A DNA stretch of 64,000 nucleotides from Gemmatimonadota bacterium (lineage in GTDB: Bacteria > Gemmatimonadota > Gemmatimonadetes > Longimicrobiales > Gaopeijiaceae). The notes below the pieces were generated by a model. The model was not told the origin of the DNA. It did no database searches and saw nothing but the letters and a program-made list of their open reading frames with translations. The position numbers and the translations under genes were made by a program. The stretch covers positions 96,527 to 160,526 of the forward strand of contig VXQO01000025.1 of the NCBI GenBank assembly GCA_009838975.1. Reading direction: 5' to 3'. Shown piece by piece: positions 41,477 through 48,970 of the stretch. Within the stretch, counting starts at the first letter, position 1. The number at the start of each line of letters is the position of its first letter.

Positions 41477-41755
41477 TCAAGTGAGGCCCTTGATCCCCCA
41501 TCGGTAGACCCACGTGAGCAACACCGCGAGGGCGAACGCCCCCGCCATGCCGCCGGGGCTGAGAGCAACCGGGTCGTCGAACTCCAGAATCCCGACGCCG
41601 AGCATGCCGCCGATGACTGCGGCAAAGGCGCCAAGGACGAAGAGCAGGCGCGAATGCCCGGGAGTCGTGTCGGGCCGCTTCACGACCACTTTCATGGCGA
41701 GGCCGATCACCCCGCCCATCACAATCCAGACTGCTACACCGATCCAGTTTTCCAT
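41477..41755 (-). CDS. GlsB/YeaQ/YmgE-like small membrane protein
   Basis: This 92-residue protein has three predicted membrane helices with the glycine-rich pattern of the GlsB/YeaQ/YmgE family (WIVMGGVIGLAMKVVV at the start, LGAFAAVIGGMLGVGIL in the middle). These proteins are linked to envelope stress but have no known activity. It sits nine bases downstream of a PspA-like coiled-coil gene and 28 bases upstream of the peptidase gene, so all are likely on one transcript. Confidence 0.75.
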   Translation of the reverse strand: MENWIGVAVWIVMGGVIGLAMKVVVKRPDTTPGHSRLLFVLGAFAAVIGGMLGVGILEFDDPVALSPGGMAGAFALAVLLTWVYRWGIKGLT

Positions 41756-41764
41756 GGCCCCAAT

Positions 41765-42421
41765 CTACCGTCTTCCCATGCGCCGCTTCAACTCCTCCAG
41801 CCTGGCATCGATCGCTTCGTCCCGCCGTGTCCGCCCCAGCTCTTCGTCGAACTCGCGGCCATCGTCGAAGGGGGCGTCCTCGCTGCCGGTTCGCGGGCCT
41901 TTCCCATCGATCTTCTCGGCCATGCGGTCCAATTCCCCGAAGAGGTCGTCCGCGGCGTTCACCGATCTCCTGGCACGCGTTCTGCCCGCAGTCGCCTCGA
42001 TCGAACTGCGGCGCTTGCGGGCCTCGCGAATCTGGTTCAGCATTTCGTCGAATTCGGATTCCCGGAGACGAACCTCGGCCTGGATCGCGTCGCCCTTTTC
42101 GGTGAGGACCCGGCAACGCAGTTCATGCTTCTCCCCGAATCTGGCCGCGATGTCTGCCGTCTCGGCGTCTCCGATCTTGCGGGCGAGTTCTTCCCGCCGC
42201 CGACAGACGTCGGCTTCGCGCTTTTCGGCGGCAGCGCGCTTGCGGGTCGCCTCCAGCTCCTGGTTGAGGGATGCCAGTCCGCTCTTCGCGGCAACCGCCT
42301 CCTGCTCCATCCCCTTGAGCAGACCGTCCACCGCCTCCGGCACGGCGTCCCGGTCCAACTCCCGATTGAAATTGTCCACGGCCTCCCTGAAGGCCCGGCG
42401 AAGATTCTCGAACATGGCCAT
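41765..42421 (-). CDS. PspA-like coiled-coil protein
   Basis: This 218-residue, highly charged, almost wholly helical protein has the length and layout of PspA/IM30 proteins: an amphipathic start (MFENLRRAFREAVDNF), long coiled coils from about 35 to 140, and a loose acidic C-terminal tail. The sequence REELARKIGDAETADIA suggests a distinct subfamily, and I would not call it a true PspA without a profile search. Its neighbour encodes a GlsB-like membrane protein, which fits a role in membrane stress. The start at 42421 is 21 bases after the E1-alpha stop. Confidence 0.6.
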   Translation of the reverse strand: MAMFENLRRAFREAVDNFNRELDRDAVPEAVDGLLKGMEQEAVAAKSGLASLNQELEATRKRAAAEKREADVCRRREELARKIGDAETADIAARFGEKHELRCRVLTEKGDAIQAEVRLRESEFDEMLNQIREARKRRSSIEATAGRTRARRSVNAADDLFGELDRMAEKIDGKGPRTGSEDAPFDDGREFDEELGRTRRDEAIDARLEELKRRMGRR

Positions 42422-42442
42422 TTCCCTAGCGCTACCTGAGGA

Positions 42443-43594
42443 CTACTGCCGGGTCAGGATTCTCGGCGGCCCCGGCGCCGCCAGCCGGTGGGCCAGACCG
42501 TGGAGCGCCCCACCCTCCGAAAATCCCTCGAAGAGGGCCCAGTCGGGCTCCGGCAGCTTGTCGCGGGACGACAGGGCCCGGTCTGCCGCCTCGCGGACGG
42601 CCCGGTCGGCCGAAGCCTCCACCCCCTTGATTGTTTCGGCCGGAATCCCCTCGTCGATGAGCCAGGCCTCGAAGAGTCCCACCGGATCGCGGCGTCCCCA
42701 ATGTACAAAGAGTTCGGCCGGGAAGGTGTCGCGGGCCTCCTGCTCGTCGTGGGTCGCGTGCCCTCCCATGCGAAACGTCTCTGCCACGACGACGGCGGGA
42801 CCATTCCCCTGGATGCACCGTTCCCTGGCGAGGGCGGTAGCGGCGTATACGTCCAGAACGTTGTTGCCGTCGCACGTCAGCGGCTCGATCCCGTAGGCGG
42901 CCGGCATGTCTTCGGGCCTGGCGGCTCCGTGCTGTTCCAGCGTAGTTCCGAGGGCCACCTGGTTGTTCTGGATCACCAGGATCAGAGGAGCACCGAGGCG
43001 CGAGGCGAACACCATCCCTTCGTGGAATGCCGCCGTTTTGGTGGCACCGTCGCCCGTCCAGGTCAGCGCCACCCGCTCCTCGCCCCTGTTTCTGAAAGCA
43101 AGCGCGGCTCCGGCGGCCACGGGGACGCTTGTCCCCATGTGGCTGACCGGCTGGATCACCCCCTTGCCGATATCGCCGTAGTGGAAGTCCCGACCCCCGC
43201 TCGGACTGTCGGCCGTTCCGAGGTAGCAGGTGAAGCCCTGCTCGAGCGGGAGGCCCATCATGTGACAGGCCCCGGCGTTGCGAATCATGGGGATGACGAC
43301 GTCGCGGCTTCGGTCGAGGGCCGCCACGCAGCCCACGGTCACGGCTTCTTCCCCGACGCCAAGCCACGCCTTGCTGATGACCCCCTGACGGACCCAGCGC
43401 TGCAGTCCGATATCCTGGAGTCGGGTCAGGACCAGATCCCGGTAGAGGCCAAGGAGATCGGAAGATTCCAGATGGTCGACGAGTGCTGCCCGAAGGGGAT
43501 CCCCGGTGATCCGGGACCGGTAGTCACGTACCAGCACCGGGTCCGCGGTCCAGTTCCGGTATTCGGGGGGATCGAAGGCTGGGTGGCGCTCCAC
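42443..43594 (-). CDS. Thiamine diphosphate-dependent dehydrogenase E1 alpha subunit
   Basis: This 383-residue protein matches the E1 alpha subunit of pyruvate, acetoin or branched-chain 2-oxoacid dehydrogenases. The thiamine diphosphate motif starts at GDGATK (181) and ends at NN (210-211). Other family blocks are GVGEEAVTVGCVAALD, MIRNAGACHMMG, SHMGTSVPVAAGAALAF and MGGHATHDEQEARD. The start is GTG 43594 with AGG six bases upstream. No E1 beta, E2 or E3 gene lies nearby, so its partner must be encoded elsewhere or the protein works differently. It heads the operon with the PspA-like, GlsB-like and M20 genes. The 2-oxoacid used is not clear. Confidence 0.88.
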   Translation of the reverse strand: MERHPAFDPPEYRNWTADPVLVRDYRSRITGDPLRAALVDHLESSDLLGLYRDLVLTRLQDIGLQRWVRQGVISKAWLGVGEEAVTVGCVAALDRSRDVVIPMIRNAGACHMMGLPLEQGFTCYLGTADSPSGGRDFHYGDIGKGVIQPVSHMGTSVPVAAGAALAFRNRGEERVALTWTGDGATKTAAFHEGMVFASRLGAPLILVIQNNQVALGTTLEQHGAARPEDMPAAYGIEPLTCDGNNVLDVYAATALARERCIQGNGPAVVVAETFRMGGHATHDEQEARDTFPAELFVHWGRRDPVGLFEAWLIDEGIPAETIKGVEASADRAVREAADRALSSRDKLPEPDWALFEGFSEGGALHGLAHRLAAPGPPRILTRQ

Positions 43595-43822
43595 GGACCT
43601 GCAGCGTAACCGTCGAAGGGTACTATCGTAGGAGCAACCAAGTTAGGAATCGCTCAGGTGCGGAGGCAATCCCGGTCCGGCCGGGGGTGCGTTTCCGACA
43701 CGTCGACCCGCCTTGTCGGCAGTCGCTGTTTGCAAGGGTCACGGTGCAGGGGCGACATTCTTCTGCCCGGCCGGGATTTCCTCGCACCGGGCAAGGGTGG
43801 AGTACCAGGTGTTCCAACCGGG
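43595..43822. other. Divergent intergenic region
   Basis: These 228 bases separate the E1-alpha gene and the V4R-like gene, which point away from each other. The region must hold promoters for both. I see no strong -35/-10 pair and no hairpin. The V4R-like frame stays open across part of it from 43658, but the encoded residues (rich in Arg, Gly and Cys) look non-coding. Confidence 0.4.
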
Positions 43823-44452
43823 GTGACAGCTTTGGGTCGAGACGAGAAACGCCAGGTCGCCGCCGAGGTGGCGCTCGCGCTGCTGGAAGCCATGAGGACC
43901 ACGGACCTCCCCGCCGACAGACTCAAGGACGAGGACGTCCGGTTGACCATGCCGCGCAGGCTGGGTCTGAGCGCCGTCGTGGACCGACAGATCGCGCTTT
44001 TCCGCGAACGGGTGCGCCAGGGGTTGAGGATGACGGCTGACGAGTTCGCCGAGTTCATCCGGCTTGTCATGCGACGTCCCGACGCGGCGGAGGTGTTCTT
44101 CACGATGGGATCGCAACTCGCCGGCAGGAAGGTTCGTCGTGTCACCCGCTGGCTTCCCCGCGTGTTGCGCCTGTACCTGACGAGGAAGCGGATCACGACC
44201 GCGCTGAGGAAGTTGTTCGGGCGGCGGCTGGGCGGATTCGGATCGGGTTCCTTCACCTTCGAAATGTCGGCGTCACCTCTGGTGCAGGTCGACCCCAACG
44301 GGGACGCATGCGAGATGATCACCGGATTCTGCCAAAGGGCGCTCCAGGAGAGCGTGGGAGGCGGATTGGTGGTGGCCAAGAGACAGTGCGAGACCCGCGG
44401 CGACCGTGCCTGCCGCTGGACGGTGGATGTCTCTACACGTGGTAAAGCATGA
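43823..44452 (+). CDS. V4R-like domain protein
   Basis: This protein of about 209 residues ends in a block that resembles the V4R (4-vinyl reductase) small-molecule-binding domain: FEMSASPLVQVDPNGDACEM, then GGGLVVAKRQCETRGDRACRW with the paired cysteines typical of that domain. The N-terminal half is helical and basic, with several RxxR-rich stretches (VRRVTRWLPRVLRLYLTRKR). The start is uncertain: GTG 43823 and TTG 43832 are both reasonable, and the second has GGGGTG six bases upstream. It may sense a hydrophobic ligand. Its 3' end overlaps the convergent DUF420 gene by 20 bases. Confidence 0.55.
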   Translation: MTALGRDEKRQVAAEVALALLEAMRTTDLPADRLKDEDVRLTMPRRLGLSAVVDRQIALFRERVRQGLRMTADEFAEFIRLVMRRPDAAEVFFTMGSQLAGRKVRRVTRWLPRVLRLYLTRKRITTALRKLFGRRLGGFGSGSFTFEMSASPLVQVDPNGDACEMITGFCQRALQESVGGGLVVAKRQCETRGDRACRWTVDVSTRGKA

Positions 44453-44858
44453 GGTAGACCGCCAGACCGGTCACCGAGACGTAGAGCCATACCGGGAAAG
44501 TCCAGCGAGCCAGCCTGCGGTGGGCACCGAAATCCTCGCGCCGGGCGAGCACGAGCAGTCGAATCACGAGCGGCAGTACGACGATCGCCAGGATCATGTG
44601 GCTGAACAGGATCGTCAGGTAGACGGGGCGCATTGCCTCGGGACCGTTGAAGCTGTGGGTGCCCGTAAGCGAAAAACGCACGACGTAGAAAACCAGGAAG
44701 AGTCCGCTGGCCGTGACGGCACCGATCATGCAACGCCGATGGCGCCGGATTCGGCCGCGCCGGATGAAACGAAAGCCGGTGACCAGGAGGACGGCGCTGG
44801 TCAGGTTCAGGCATGCATTGAACGCTGCCAGTCCGGCCCCCACGGCCTCAACGCTCAT
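44433..44858 (-). CDS. DUF420 membrane protein
   Basis: This 141-residue protein has four predicted membrane helices and fits the DUF420 (YozB-like) family, often encoded beside cytochrome oxidase assembly genes. Typical blocks are NACLNLTSAVLLVTGFRFI and HRRCMIGAVTASGLFLVFY, with conserved histidines in TGTHSF, ILFSHMILA and AHRRLARWTFPVWLYV. ATG 44858 overlaps the ctaA stop (ATGA). A role in heme-copper oxidase assembly is inferred from this coupling. Confidence 0.85.
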   Translation of the reverse strand: MSVEAVGAGLAAFNACLNLTSAVLLVTGFRFIRRGRIRRHRRCMIGAVTASGLFLVFYVVRFSLTGTHSFNGPEAMRPVYLTILFSHMILAIVVLPLVIRLLVLARREDFGAHRRLARWTFPVWLYVSVTGLAVYLMLYHV

Positions 44859-45742
44859 GCCGGGACCGCCGCAGCCGGATGACGGGCCGCCATCGCGACG
44901 GCCAACGTCAGCAGCGTCGCGGCAAGTAGCGTATGGGCGGAAACGTAGGGGACGCCGAGGCGGAATGCGACGGAGAGGAAGCCCAGCAGAACCTGGCACA
45001 CGACACCGGCCCCGAGACACGCGGCCAGCCGGCGGGAAACGGGGTCGCCGCTCCGGGTGATCACAAGCCAGGCCTGCGTGACCACCACGACCGCCAGGAC
45101 CAGTCCCAGCACCCGGTGCAGGAAGTGGAGTTGAACCATCGGGTGATCGAGCGGTGGAATCACTCTTCCCAGGCACAGGGGCACATCCGGGCAAGCCATG
45201 CCGGAATCGGTGTGCCGCACCAGAGCTCCCACCACCGACTGCACGAAAACAAGGCAGGCCGCCCACATCCCCGCTCGCCGCACCATTCCACCCGCTGGAT
45301 CCCCGGCGATGCTTGCGGGGTGTGCCGCAGGACCGGTTCGGACGAGCATGACCGTGACGAGCCCCAGGAAGATGAAGGCCAGCGCCAGATGCGAGGTCGA
45401 GATCGCGTCGGGAAGTCTGTAGATGACCGTGAGGCCGCCCAGCACCGACTGAACCACCAGGAGCACCAGACCGGCCACGCCCAGCCGGAAGATGTCGGTC
45501 CGCCCGGGGAGCTGTCGCCGCACGATGATCAGCGCCGCCAGAAAGAACAGGACCAGCGCGCCCGCCCATAGCCGATGGAGGTGTTCCCAGAAGACTCCGC
45601 CCGTCATCTCGGGCATCATGGTCCCGAAGCAGGTGGGCCAGTCGGGGCAGGCCAGACTGGACTCGGTTGCGTGCACGACGCTGCCCAGCAACAGGAGCGC
45701 GAGCGTCCACAGGAGAATGAACTGGAGCGCGGGCCTTACCAT
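44855..45742 (-). CDS. ctaA: Heme A synthase (COX15/CtaA)
   Basis: CtaA oxidises heme O to heme A for cytochrome oxidase. This 295-residue membrane protein has eight helices in two similar halves. Heme-ligand histidines appear in EHLHRLWAG, STSHLALAF, LHFLHRVLG and VSAHTLLAA, and each half has a cysteine-containing loop (SLACPDWPTCFG and GMACPDVPLCLG). ATG 45742 shares one base with the stop of the acyl-CoA dehydrogenase gene. The frame is open far upstream but that is antisense shadow. Its presence implies a heme A-type terminal oxidase. Confidence 0.93.
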   Translation of the reverse strand: MVRPALQFILLWTLALLLLGSVVHATESSLACPDWPTCFGTMMPEMTGGVFWEHLHRLWAGALVLFFLAALIIVRRQLPGRTDIFRLGVAGLVLLVVQSVLGGLTVIYRLPDAISTSHLALAFIFLGLVTVMLVRTGPAAHPASIAGDPAGGMVRRAGMWAACLVFVQSVVGALVRHTDSGMACPDVPLCLGRVIPPLDHPMVQLHFLHRVLGLVLAVVVVTQAWLVITRSGDPVSRRLAACLGAGVVCQVLLGFLSVAFRLGVPYVSAHTLLAATLLTLAVAMAARHPAAAVPA

Positions 45743-47604
45743 CAGTGGCAGAGACCCTCCTCGAGCCATTCGTAGCGCTCCGCCATGGCGTTCCGCGCCA
45801 GCCTGTACATGTCGGAGTCGTCGTTGCGAAAGACCTTGCGGAATCGGTCGTCGATTCTGCGGCGGGCCAGTGCGCACGCCCCGTCCGCCAACTCGATCGG
45901 CGTGCGGTCTGCGGGATTCTCCTCCAACAGCTTCATGGCCCGCACGCATGAAGCCGTGATCACAAACAGATCGCAGCCGATGTCCACCAGCCTGCCCAGC
46001 ACAGCCTGGCGCTGCTCCAGTTTCGGCCCGAACCGGAGCATGGCGTGGAAGATGGTGCGGGCAAGCTTGCGGGACTTGCGGTTCGCATACCGCACATGGC
46101 TGGCGAGCGGCCCGAAACTCCCGTATCGCGGCCACCGCCCCCAGCCCAGCCACCGCCCCGGATACCAGACCGCGTAGTGCACCCCCGCCCTGACGAGCGC
46201 GGCCAGTCTGCGTCCGGTTGGCAGCCGCGGATCGATTACGTCGCCCGCTGCCGCGAGGTGCTGGTCCACGGCTTCCCGAGCCATGAACAGGCGCATGATC
46301 TCGCTCGTGCCCTCGAAGATGAGGTTGATCCTCGCGTCACGCAGGGAGCGCTCCAGGGGAACCGGGTCCTCGCCCCTTTCCCGCAGCGAATCGGCGGTCT
46401 CGTATCCGCGCCCGCCCCGGATCTGCACGGCATCGTTAACCAGGTCCCAGCACTTCTCGCTGTGCCAGAGCTTCGCCATCGCCGCCTCGAGCCGGATGTC
46501 GACGCTTCCCTGCCCCGACATGGCGGCCGCGAGCTCGACCACGGCGTCCATCGCGTAGGTTTCGGCGGCCATTCGCCCCAGCTTCTGCGCGACCGCGTCG
46601 TGCTTCCCGATCGGGGCACCCCACTGGGCCCGCTCGCCGGCCCACTTCCGGCAGGCTTGCAGGAACCCCTTCGCACCGGCGGCGCAGAAGGCGGGCAGCG
46701 CGAGACGGCCGGTGTTCAGCGTGATCAACGCCAGCTTCAACCCCTTGCCTTCGCCCCACAGCAGGTTCTCCTTCGGAACCTTGACATCGCGGAAGCGCAG
46801 CACGCCGTTCGAGATGGCGTTCAATCCCATGAAGCGACAGATCTGCGCCACCTCGACGCCCGGCCAGTCCGTCTCGACGATGAACGCGCTGATGGGCCGG
46901 GATCCCTTGACGCCTTCGCGGGCGGGCGTGCGTGCCATAACCACGAGAAGCTTCGAACGCGGACCGTTCGTGGTCCACAGTTTCTCGCCGTTCAGTATGT
47001 AGTGGTCACCGTCCTCCGAGAGCTCGGCGAAGGTGGACATGTTCGCGGGATCAGAGCCGACCTCGGGCTCGGTCAGCGCGAAGGCCGAGAGGTCCCCCCC
47101 GGCGGCCCGGGGGAGGTATTCGCGCTTCTGTTCCTCGGTGCCGAACAGGACGAGAGGCGTGGGCACCCCGATCGACTGGTGCGCGGAAAGGAAGGCCGCC
47201 GTTGAGGCGCAACGGCTGGCCACGATCGCGAGCGCCCGGTTGTACGAAGTCTGGGAGAGGCCCAGACCACCGTACTCCCGCGGGATCTTGACCCCGAACG
47301 CGCCAAGTTCGGCCAGTCCCTCGAGCACTGAATCCGGAACCCATCCGTCCCGGTCGAAGGCGTCGCCGTCCACGTGCTCGACCACGAAACGCTCCAGGCG
47401 TTCCAGAAAGGGAGCGGCCCTGGCGGCATCGTCCGGATCCTGTACGGGATGAGGGTGGATCAACTCCAGCGACAGGCGGCCGCCAAAGAGTTCCTTCATG
47501 AAGCTGCGCTTGTCCCAGCTGCTCTCCCGGGCCCCCTCCGCCACGGCGCGCGATGCCTGCGCGTCGGTCATGCTCTGGCCCGTATCTGTCCTGGGGGCGT
47601 TCAC
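45742..47604 (-). CDS. Acyl-CoA dehydrogenase
   Basis: This 620-residue flavoprotein is a long acyl-CoA dehydrogenase of the FadE/ACAD9-like type, catalysing the first step of fatty acid beta-oxidation. FAD and substrate blocks are FALTEPEVGSDPANM, NGEKLWTTNG, QWGAPIGKHDAVAQKLG and VQIRGGRGYE. The catalytic glutamate candidate is in FEGTSEIMRLF near residue 430. The C-terminal 180 residues form the extra helical domain of very-long-chain enzymes. The start is GTG 47604, overlapping the patatin stop (GTGA). The coupling to patatin upstream and heme A synthase downstream is unusual. Confidence 0.93.
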   Translation of the reverse strand: MNAPRTDTGQSMTDAQASRAVAEGARESSWDKRSFMKELFGGRLSLELIHPHPVQDPDDAARAAPFLERLERFVVEHVDGDAFDRDGWVPDSVLEGLAELGAFGVKIPREYGGLGLSQTSYNRALAIVASRCASTAAFLSAHQSIGVPTPLVLFGTEEQKREYLPRAAGGDLSAFALTEPEVGSDPANMSTFAELSEDGDHYILNGEKLWTTNGPRSKLLVVMARTPAREGVKGSRPISAFIVETDWPGVEVAQICRFMGLNAISNGVLRFRDVKVPKENLLWGEGKGLKLALITLNTGRLALPAFCAAGAKGFLQACRKWAGERAQWGAPIGKHDAVAQKLGRMAAETYAMDAVVELAAAMSGQGSVDIRLEAAMAKLWHSEKCWDLVNDAVQIRGGRGYETADSLRERGEDPVPLERSLRDARINLIFEGTSEIMRLFMAREAVDQHLAAAGDVIDPRLPTGRRLAALVRAGVHYAVWYPGRWLGWGRWPRYGSFGPLASHVRYANRKSRKLARTIFHAMLRFGPKLEQRQAVLGRLVDIGCDLFVITASCVRAMKLLEENPADRTPIELADGACALARRRIDDRFRKVFRNDDSDMYRLARNAMAERYEWLEEGLCH

Positions 47605-48827
47605 GGCGCCTCCTTCGTCTTCGTCGTCACTCTGTCGTCAACTGTCACACCCTCTCCAATCTCGGACGTTTCCGCCGGTTCCAGAAGGGCGGCCAGTTCG
47701 CCCTCGCGACGCTCGGCGTCGGCCTCCCCGACCCTGATCAACTCGGCCGTATAGTCCGGCTGAAACATGATGAGGCTCAGGAAATCGGGCGCCTTGGTGT
47801 GCCTGGTCCCGAGCCCCCGGGTCATGAACCGAAAGGCCCGCGGCAGCTGCGGTTCGTACCGGTTGGCAAGACGGCCCAGGTCGATCGACGGCCGCATCGT
47901 CAGCAACCGCACGGGGCGCATTCCGAGGCGCTGCCCGGCTGGAAGCCCGACAAGCAGCTGGTTGATGCGTTTCAGACGAAAGGCATCCTCGTCGAGCAGG
48001 TCCAGAAAGACCGAATTCATCATCACGCCGGCCACCTGGACGGGGGGTGGATAGCCCGTCACCACCGGCGCGTCGGCCTCGGAGCGCGAACGGGGGTAGC
48101 GCGTGCTGATGGCCAGAATGCGCTCGGCTCCAAGGTGGAGAGCGGGCGACAACGGTGCGGTGAGCCGGATTCCGCCGTCACCGAACCAGTGCTTTCCGAT
48201 CTTGACCGCGGGGAAGACGATGGGCAGCGCGGACGATGCCATGACGTGCTCCACCGTCAGCGTCGTCAGCCTGGATCGTCTGTTGGGACGCTCCCACTCC
48301 GTCACGTCCTGGCCCTGCACCCAGAGCACCGTCTGTCCCGTCGAATAGTTCGTGGTGCTCAGCGCGACCGCCCTCAACCGGCCCGTCTCGAGGTTGTAGT
48401 TGATTCCCGTGAGCTCGCCGCCGACGGCATGCATCCTGTCGGTCAGGTACTCCCGCAGGGGAGCGGTGTCGAGGAGTCCGCGCACCTGGGGCGGAGACTT
48501 GCCTCCCCCCGATACCAGTTGTCGCCCCCAGCGCAACGCGTGCCATCCCAGCGACCCGGCATCCGTCCGGAAAACGTGATCGACGGTCAGGCTCGACCAG
48601 AGATGGAAGAGTTCGTCGGTCGCCTGCCTGAAGGTGCCGTGGTGCGCCGCGAGGTGCGCGGCGTTGATGGCGCCCGCACTCACGCCGGTGATGATCGGTA
48701 TCTGCAGCCCGGGAAAGCGGCGCGAAAGGTAGCGGAGCACACCGGCCTGATAGGCGGAACGCGCTCCGCCGCCGCCCATGACGAACGCAAGCGCGCCGGG
48801 GTTGGCGTTTCGTGCCGGGTCTGCCAT
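47601..48827 (-). CDS. Patatin-like phospholipase
   Basis: This 408-residue protein is a patatin-type lipid acyl hydrolase. The oxyanion loop is GGGGARSAYQAG (18-29), the nucleophile Ser50 sits in GVSAG, and the dyad aspartate Asp217 in FGDGGI. No signal peptide is visible with the chosen start at ATG 48827; ATG 48899 is an alternative, and the frame is open to 49007. It would release fatty acids that the overlapping acyl-CoA dehydrogenase could then process after activation. The C-terminal 150 residues extend past the catalytic domain without a known motif. Confidence 0.88.
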   Translation of the reverse strand: MADPARNANPGALAFVMGGGGARSAYQAGVLRYLSRRFPGLQIPIITGVSAGAINAAHLAAHHGTFRQATDELFHLWSSLTVDHVFRTDAGSLGWHALRWGRQLVSGGGKSPPQVRGLLDTAPLREYLTDRMHAVGGELTGINYNLETGRLRAVALSTTNYSTGQTVLWVQGQDVTEWERPNRRSRLTTLTVEHVMASSALPIVFPAVKIGKHWFGDGGIRLTAPLSPALHLGAERILAISTRYPRSRSEADAPVVTGYPPPVQVAGVMMNSVFLDLLDEDAFRLKRINQLLVGLPAGQRLGMRPVRLLTMRPSIDLGRLANRYEPQLPRAFRFMTRGLGTRHTKAPDFLSLIMFQPDYTAELIRVGEADAERREGELAALLEPAETSEIGEGVTVDDRVTTKTKEAP

Positions 48828-48898
48828 GGAACGTCGATCCAGGTAGCCGTTGAGCCTTGGTGACGCCCCCTGTCGGCCGGCCCGGCTGCAACCGGCCA

Positions 48899-48927
48899 TG
48901 GCGAAGAAGGGGGCACAGCGGTATAAG
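48899..48927 (+). promoter_or_regulatory. Possible promoter of the cytochrome/SusCD operon
   Basis: TATAAG at 48922-48927 is a good -10 element, and TGGCGA at 48899-48904 sits 17 bases upstream as a weak -35. The predicted transcript would start about 37 bases before the TTG at 48971. The -35 match is poor, so the call rests mainly on the -10 and the position. Confidence 0.35.
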
Positions 48928-48970
48928 ATTGGGCAGCAGGCAGCATCGTCAACCGAAGCAGGGGGACCCC

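Noticed and set aside
43658..43822. N-terminal extension of the V4R-like protein
   Set aside because: The extra 55 residues are Arg/Gly/Cys-rich and non-conserved in appearance, and internal GTG/TTG starts are better placed.
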